From NCBI GenBank assembly GCA_029948255.1, contig JALIZF010001775.1, positions 372,001 to 436,000 of the forward strand: a stretch of DNA of 64,000 nucleotides, given 5' to 3'. Source of the DNA: Telmatactis stephensoni. Its lineage: Eukaryota > Cnidaria > Anthozoa > Actiniaria > Isophelliidae. Under the pieces are notes generated by a model. The model searched no databases. It saw only the letters and a list, made by a program, of their open reading frames with translations, and was not told the origin of the DNA. Shown one piece after another: positions 59,301-64,000 of this stretch; within the stretch, counting starts at the first letter, position 1; every line of letters begins with the position of its first letter. A program made the translations under genes and the position numbers.

Positions 59301-62300
59301 TTTTGCTAGATACATCGGCCGCCCGTAAAATGATGCGCTTGAATAAATATACTTAGTTTATCATCCATTAATACACTTGATGTTGCGTACACCACGTACT
59401 TACCTGTGCTTGTACGCGGGCAGCCATTTTCACGTACTTTACGTGTATTTCTGTTTGGTTGATTGAATATTAGGACAACCAATTTATAATGGTTTGAACT
59501 TCGATAGGGTTCACCAGGTAAACCAGGAGCTTCTGGACACAAGGGAGAAAAAGGTTCTCAGGTATGTCGTCTTTGACTTAACAAAAAAAAAATTTATTTT
59601 GTGGAGTCCCATATCTAAGCTCAAATTGGATCAGCATAAATAGTCGAAGTTATGTTTATTACCGTAAGGTCAGAGTTTCCCTTTAGTGGTAGCCTCAAAG
59701 GTTAGAGCCTAGCTATAACTAAGGAGAGCTTTTAGGGATTTTGAGATGAGTTATCAGAGGCGGATCAACGATTATCTTCAAGAGGGGGTGCACCGTCCTC
59801 AGGAGGGAAACTGCTGAGAGGATATTTTTGTAAAGTATTGAGAAAAAAGGACTCAAATGTCATCTCAGGAGGGGGTGCGCACCCCTCCCCTAAATCCGCA
59901 CCTGGTTATTTTTATTGAGATTAGAGTAAACACTCTAATGCGGAAACCTTTGGGGCCAGCTTTCCGAGGTGTGAGATTGGAGAGAGGTTAATGTATTTGA
60001 ATCAGTATAAATTTTTCCTGATCCTTGCGTATTACAATTCCAGGGCGTTGTTGGGCCTTTGGGACGACCTGGTGCCACTGGACCAAACGGCAAAAGGGTA
60101 AGAAATTCAAGTCCTCCAAAACTAATGACTTGATCAATGTTCTTTTCTTCCATTTATGTCTTCTACCTCCTTATTCTATCCATAGTTAAGCCTTGATCTT
60201 AATGTAGCAGAAGCGTTTCAATTTATAACATCTTTCTAATGCTCGCTTTTAGAGATTTCGTATTTATTGACACTTTTTTCCTTCATTTTAGGGTAAAATG
60301 GGACTTCCTGGCTCACCAGGAAGAGCTGGTGAGACCGGACCTCGAGTAAGTGTCAAATTTATTTGGTTGATTTTGTTATTTAAAAAATATCCCAAATGAG
60401 TTTCATTAATAGTAATCATTATCTCTCATTTGTAACTCTTTTAGGGACACCAAGGCCCTCGTGGTTTGCCTGGAGCCGATGGTGCTCCTGGACGTAAGGT
60501 AACTGAACTAGAATCATTTCGATATTTCCCCCTGGTTTGTGCTTTATGCGCAACTTTACACATCTTTAGTACCGACTAGTTACTAGATTAAAGACGTGTT
60601 CTCTTGATACCAGGGAGCCCAAGGACCTCCTGGTAACGCTGGATACCCCGGAGCAAAGGGAGACAAGGTATGTAATGGTGTTGAATATCGTGGATATCAT
60701 TCAGTAGCTAACGAACAGTCTGTTATCCCTAGGGATCAAGTGGAAAGAATGGAGAGCATGGCCGAGCCGGAGCACGGGTAAACTACTATCCTAATAATCA
60801 AAATCTCGATTTTATTGCTACAGCAATTATACATGAATGTATCTGAATTTTTGATTCTATGATATAATAGGCATATTTATGCTATTTATTTTATATTATC
60901 AATAATAATGATCATTCTCTTTGAACAGGGACCAGCAGGACGACCAGGTCAACCTGGCCGTGAAGGCAAAATGGGAGAACCCGTAAGTCTTCCACTCCCC
61001 ACTTGCTTTTTTAATGATTTATTAGTTAATGGTAATTAATTCAATTAATGATTTATCTATTGACTTATAGGGAGATGATGGTGTTGATGGCAAATCAGGA
61101 GCACCCGGAGCACAGGTGACTTTTGACTCTTGTTTTAATTTCGTGACGAATGGGCAAGTAAATTATGGAAAAAGATAACTTGGTGTTTTAACTCAAGCTA
61201 AAACACAAGCTAGCTAGAGAGCGTCATCGCGTTAGCGAAACAAACGAGCAACAGGATGGATGGGATACTAAAATATGCTAATTTGCAGTAGCTACTTGCA
61301 TCTTGGGAAAACGAACACTCGATTCCTCGCGCTTAAAGACAACTGCCGTAAAATTGCTGTCGATCTCGCAACCTCGACCAATACTCAAATAGACGCCTTT
61401 TCATCGTGAATTAATTCATACTGAAAGCGAATTCCTCTTCCTTAGGGTTCCCCTGGCAACCCCGGCCCACCAGGAATGGCAGGAGCCAAAGGATCAACTG
61501 TAAGTAATTCAGCAACGACTTCCATTTTATTGCAGTAGATGTTGAATGATCGTTTTATTTCCTGTAGGGCGAACCAGGTAAAGATGGAGACCCAGGACCA
61601 GCTGGACCAGAGGGACCAAAGGTACGCATGCCCTTTTCCTATTCAGTGTTGACAAATTGTACTTATTTTGTGTAATTCATTGTTATCTAGGGTGAAGCTG
61701 GACAACCTGGTAGCCGTGGTCTTCCTGGTATTGCTGGCAAAGACGTAAGCCAAACAATACTATTACTTATCATAGGTTTTTTTGCTCTTTGAGTGCCAGT
61801 AAGCGGGAGAGCAGATTTCGTAGATGCCGTGCCGTGTTTCAGGGATTTGATTGGATAAGAAATTAACCAATCAAAAAGCTAAGACACGGCACTGCAAGGG
61901 TTTTTCTCAGTCACATCTGCTGTAATACAAGTTGTAATGTCGATCATTTGTTATCTTGTGTAGGGAGTTACCGGTGAACGTGGAGAACGTGGAACGCAAG
62001 GAGCACAGGGTGCACAGGTAACACAATATAGTTATTCAGTTCCATTCTTTGTCGTGCGATGTAAACACACTTTTGTTTGCCAGGGTGCGGTTGGAGCACA
62101 AGGTCCACCTGGCCCAACTGGAAAGACTGGTGAGACTGTAAGTATCGAATCGAACTTTTTGTTGTATAAAACGTTTTGCCAAAATTATGGCAATTTAGAT
62201 ATTATGGTATAAATAAATAAATCTGATACATATCAACAAAATGGAAGAAATTATGGGATAGTTTCACTGATATTTCTCCCAACGTCCTAGCATCAGGACT

Positions 62301-64000
62301 TTACAATACCAACAACAGCGAAGTTATAACATCATTACCTCGATACCTGACTGATATAAATATATATTATATCTGATTAGTTAATTGACTTGACACTATA
62401 ATATGAAACATACCTCTATAAAATTGTGTCGTTCGCACGTCCGTGAAGTCTATTCCATATTTGGCAGGCATTACCTTATTTGGGTGTCACATGATTTTTC
62501 AAATCATGCAATGAATATAGATATGAAACGAACATTTTGTTTAACAGCGTCAGGAATTTGTCATACTTAATTTATCATGTACATTTGTGCTTTTTTGTCA
62601 TACAAAAAACATTCAAATGATTTCGTTTTGCCCTGTTTGCCCCGTTTTACCCAAAAGTAATACTATTCATGACGTTACCAATATGGCGGACTAACCACAG
62701 TCCTTCTGTTATAGGGACCTCGTGGTGAAAGAGGCTCAGATGGAAAGCCTGGTTCTAGGGTATTGTATTTAGAACTAATTCTCTATTCTATTCTATGCTT
62801 TACATTTTATAAACGAAATATCCGTTTGTATGTAGGGATCTGCTGGATCAATTGGCGAAGTCGGACCTTCTGGTCTAGCGGTAAGAAGATTTGTCGCATT
62901 AGATTGTTGACTGTTAGGTTCAAATTGAATGAATAAAATTTTGTTTCCTAGGGAACACCTGGAATACATGGAGAACGAGGAGCTCCTGGAGCAGATGGAA
63001 CACCGGTATTATCGTTTGTTCGTAGGCTGTTTCTCAGTCTATTACATTGTTGAGTGTTCTTTTTAATCTCTCCAGGGTGAACGGGGACCACAAGGTCCTA
63101 CTGGACCACCTGGAGTTCCTGGACTTCAGGTATGAAATACTGAAATTGCTCAAAAAGACAAGGGATCAGCTTATCAAAGTTTATCATTTCGTTGTCTGTT
63201 AGGGCGCCTCTGGAGCACCAGGCCGACGTGGACCTGGAGGACCAAAGGGATCTAGAGTAAGGAGAACATAATTTGCAATTGTTAAATTGACTTATCTGAC
63301 GATGAACGATAATTTAATTATGAACGGCATCTCAAATGGAATCATTACCATCTATGGGAGTTCTTGGAATTAAACATTCCGTTTGTTTACAGGGTGAACG
63401 TGGACGCAGAGGACCACCTGGAATTGATGGTAAAGACGGAGAACCAGTAAGTGGAGATTTTGTGAAACTTCTTGTAGTTTCAGTTCTTTTTACATGGAAG
63501 TTTCTTTGTATTTCAGGGTCCTGATGGACAGCCCGGATCACCAGGGTTCCAGGGACCTCCTGGAGATAAGGTATTTGCTTGTGCTTTTGAAAACAGGCAA
63601 ATTATTTCTTGAGATTTTGTTTTTACTTGGTTTTTACTGGTCTTGGTTATAGGGAGAAGGCGGAGCAGCTGGTTCATCTGGAGTTCCCGGAACAAATGGA
63701 GATCAGGTAGGCTTCGATTTGAGATAAAACTTTAATTTTGGTATATGGCCTCCTCTACAGGCAACTCCTTTATTAAGTATTCTGTGGTAACAAAAAAGAA
63801 GAGCGACTCAGTGAAATTGAGGACGAGAGAAAGTTTTCTCTCCCCCCTCCCCCCTCGGCTATTTGTATTGCCACAGGGAGCCCAAGAGTTGCCTGCAGAT
63901 GAGGCTAGTTTTGATATTTTTTGCATTCAAATAATTGGCCTTCAATTTTACAGGGACCACGAGGTCTACCCGGTACCCCAGGAACACCCGGACGAGCTGG
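50381..64000 (+). CDS. Fibrillar-type collagen with N-terminal WAP domain (5' part, runs off right edge)
   Basis: A secreted matrix protein. Exon 1 (50381-50444) encodes a signal peptide (AAYKSLLLLGFFIVAVNAQ). Exon 2 (53418-53549) is an eight-cysteine WAP domain. Exon 3 (54438-54463) is a Pro-rich linker. The helix exons start at 54629, 54758, 54888, 55040, 55203, 55318, 55619, 55996, 56148, 56382, 56506, 56682, 57945, 58566, 59237, 59508, 60044, 60292, 60445, 60614, 60733, 60929, 61071, 61446, 61568, 61691, 61964, 62084, 62715, 62836, 62952, 63076, 63203, 63393, 63517, 63653 and 63954. From 55203 on, each begins with a complete Gly codon, and lengths are 45, 54, 99 or 198 bp, the fibrillar collagen pattern. 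About 716 helix-region residues are seen. A break (GGIKGPDPNDAGNLIKGE, exon at 55040) separates a short N-terminal helix from the long one. No frameshift is found. The C-propeptide lies outside the window. Confidence 0.93.
52731..53113 (+). repeat. Tandem duplication of about 187 bp in collagen intron 1
   Basis: Copies at 52731-52918 and 52919-53113 share TTAACTCTCTCTAACGGTTC, CTTGGCTATTTTTGTCT, GCCAAGAAAACCC and GTCTGGTCTGCAGAGTAGGA. Differences are a few substitutions and short indels. Each copy can also fold on itself (TTGGCT / AGCCAA). Confidence 0.85.
53418..53549 (+). other. WAP (four-disulfide core) domain of the collagen
   Basis: One exon, with phase-1 introns on both sides. It holds eight cysteines in WAP order: GCPSM, PECKD, NECVV, SDCNSG, LCCYDGC and KCVRP. 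WAP domains in the N-propeptide are known from cnidarian fibrillar collagens; vertebrate ones use VWC or thrombospondin-type modules there. Confidence 0.85.
56946..57040 (+). repeat. (GAAT)n microsatellite in collagen intron 15
   Basis: About 20 copies of AATG with one GGATAA interruption near 57010. Confidence 0.95.
57360..57622 (-). repeat. SINE family A, copy 2 (collagen intron 15)
   Basis: Complement of the copy at 28405: AAGTAAAGTAAACGACCATA at one end and GGCCGCGCACTAACCAACTG then TGCCATCCTTG at the tRNA-like end, with GGAAAGAAGTTGAAACAAGG between. Confidence 0.75.
58660..59160 (+). repeat. CTGT/TTTG-rich low-complexity tracts around a SINE in collagen intron 17
   Basis: TCTGTCTGTCTG and TTTGTTTGTTTG runs at 58660-58730 and 58995-59160 flank the SINE copy. 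Overlapping ORFs here are shadows. Confidence 0.8.
58733..58985 (-). repeat. SINE family A, copy 3 (collagen intron 17)
   Basis: Shares TTTTAAGGGTATTTAAAGC, GCTACACGGAAAGGAAAGAA and GGCCGCGCACTAACCAACTG with copy 2, in the same orientation. The AACGTCGGTAGTTCC end is diverged. Confidence 0.75.

Noticed and set aside
1..64000. CRISPR arrays, operons, prokaryotic origins or viral genomes
   Set aside because: None seen. Direct repeats are minisatellites or microsatellites without spacer structure, and the genes are spliced eukaryotic genes.

Overview
This is a eukaryotic window: intron-rich genes with GT-AG junctions, AATAAA polyadenylation signals, tRNA-derived SINE-like repeats, LINE remnants and many small foldback (MITE-like) elements. 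The gene content is metazoan. An N-terminal WAP domain on a fibrillar-type collagen, a feature known from cnidarian collagens, together with the repeat landscape, points to an anthozoan such as a stony coral. That assignment is an inference; no species can be fixed from the sequence alone.

Layout: (1) 564-2388, minus: MRPL45 (mitoribosomal protein mL45), 5' part, running off the left edge. (2) 2540-3891, plus: NDUFA4 (81 aa, 4 exons), head-to-head with MRPL45 across about 150 bp. (3) 4640-5413, minus: an intronless AlkD-type DNA glycosylase. (4) 5606-32240, plus: UBR3, an N-recognin-type RING E3 ubiquitin ligase, in 46 coding exons, head-to-head with AlkD. (5) 32241-38775: repeat-rich intergenic DNA with retroelement fragments, AAT microsatellites and SINE-like repeats. 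(6) 38776-46204, plus: POMGNT1 (655 aa after repair of one frameshift, 9 exons). (7) 46205-50380: intergenic repeats. (8) 50381 to the right edge, plus: a fibrillar-type collagen gene, 40 exons seen, encoding signal peptide, WAP domain, short linker and a Gly-X-Y helix built of 45/54/99/198-bp exons.

The genes have unrelated roles (mitochondrial translation and respiration, DNA repair, protein degradation, O-mannosyl glycan extension, extracellular matrix) and do not form one pathway. MRPL45 and NDUFA4 are both nuclear genes for mitochondrial proteins and probably share a bidirectional promoter.

Most notable: UBR3 appears to carry a degenerate RhoGAP-like domain without an arginine finger and a UBA-like domain in its middle. 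It is also interrupted by an AT-AC (U12-type) intron. That intron holds a TTAA-flanked element beside a diverged copy of its own empty site. A 655-bp foldback element with a 9-bp target duplication carries a helicase Walker A fragment. Eight apparent +1 frameshifts in three conserved genes all fit one extra base in a short homopolymer or base doublet and most likely reflect consensus errors.
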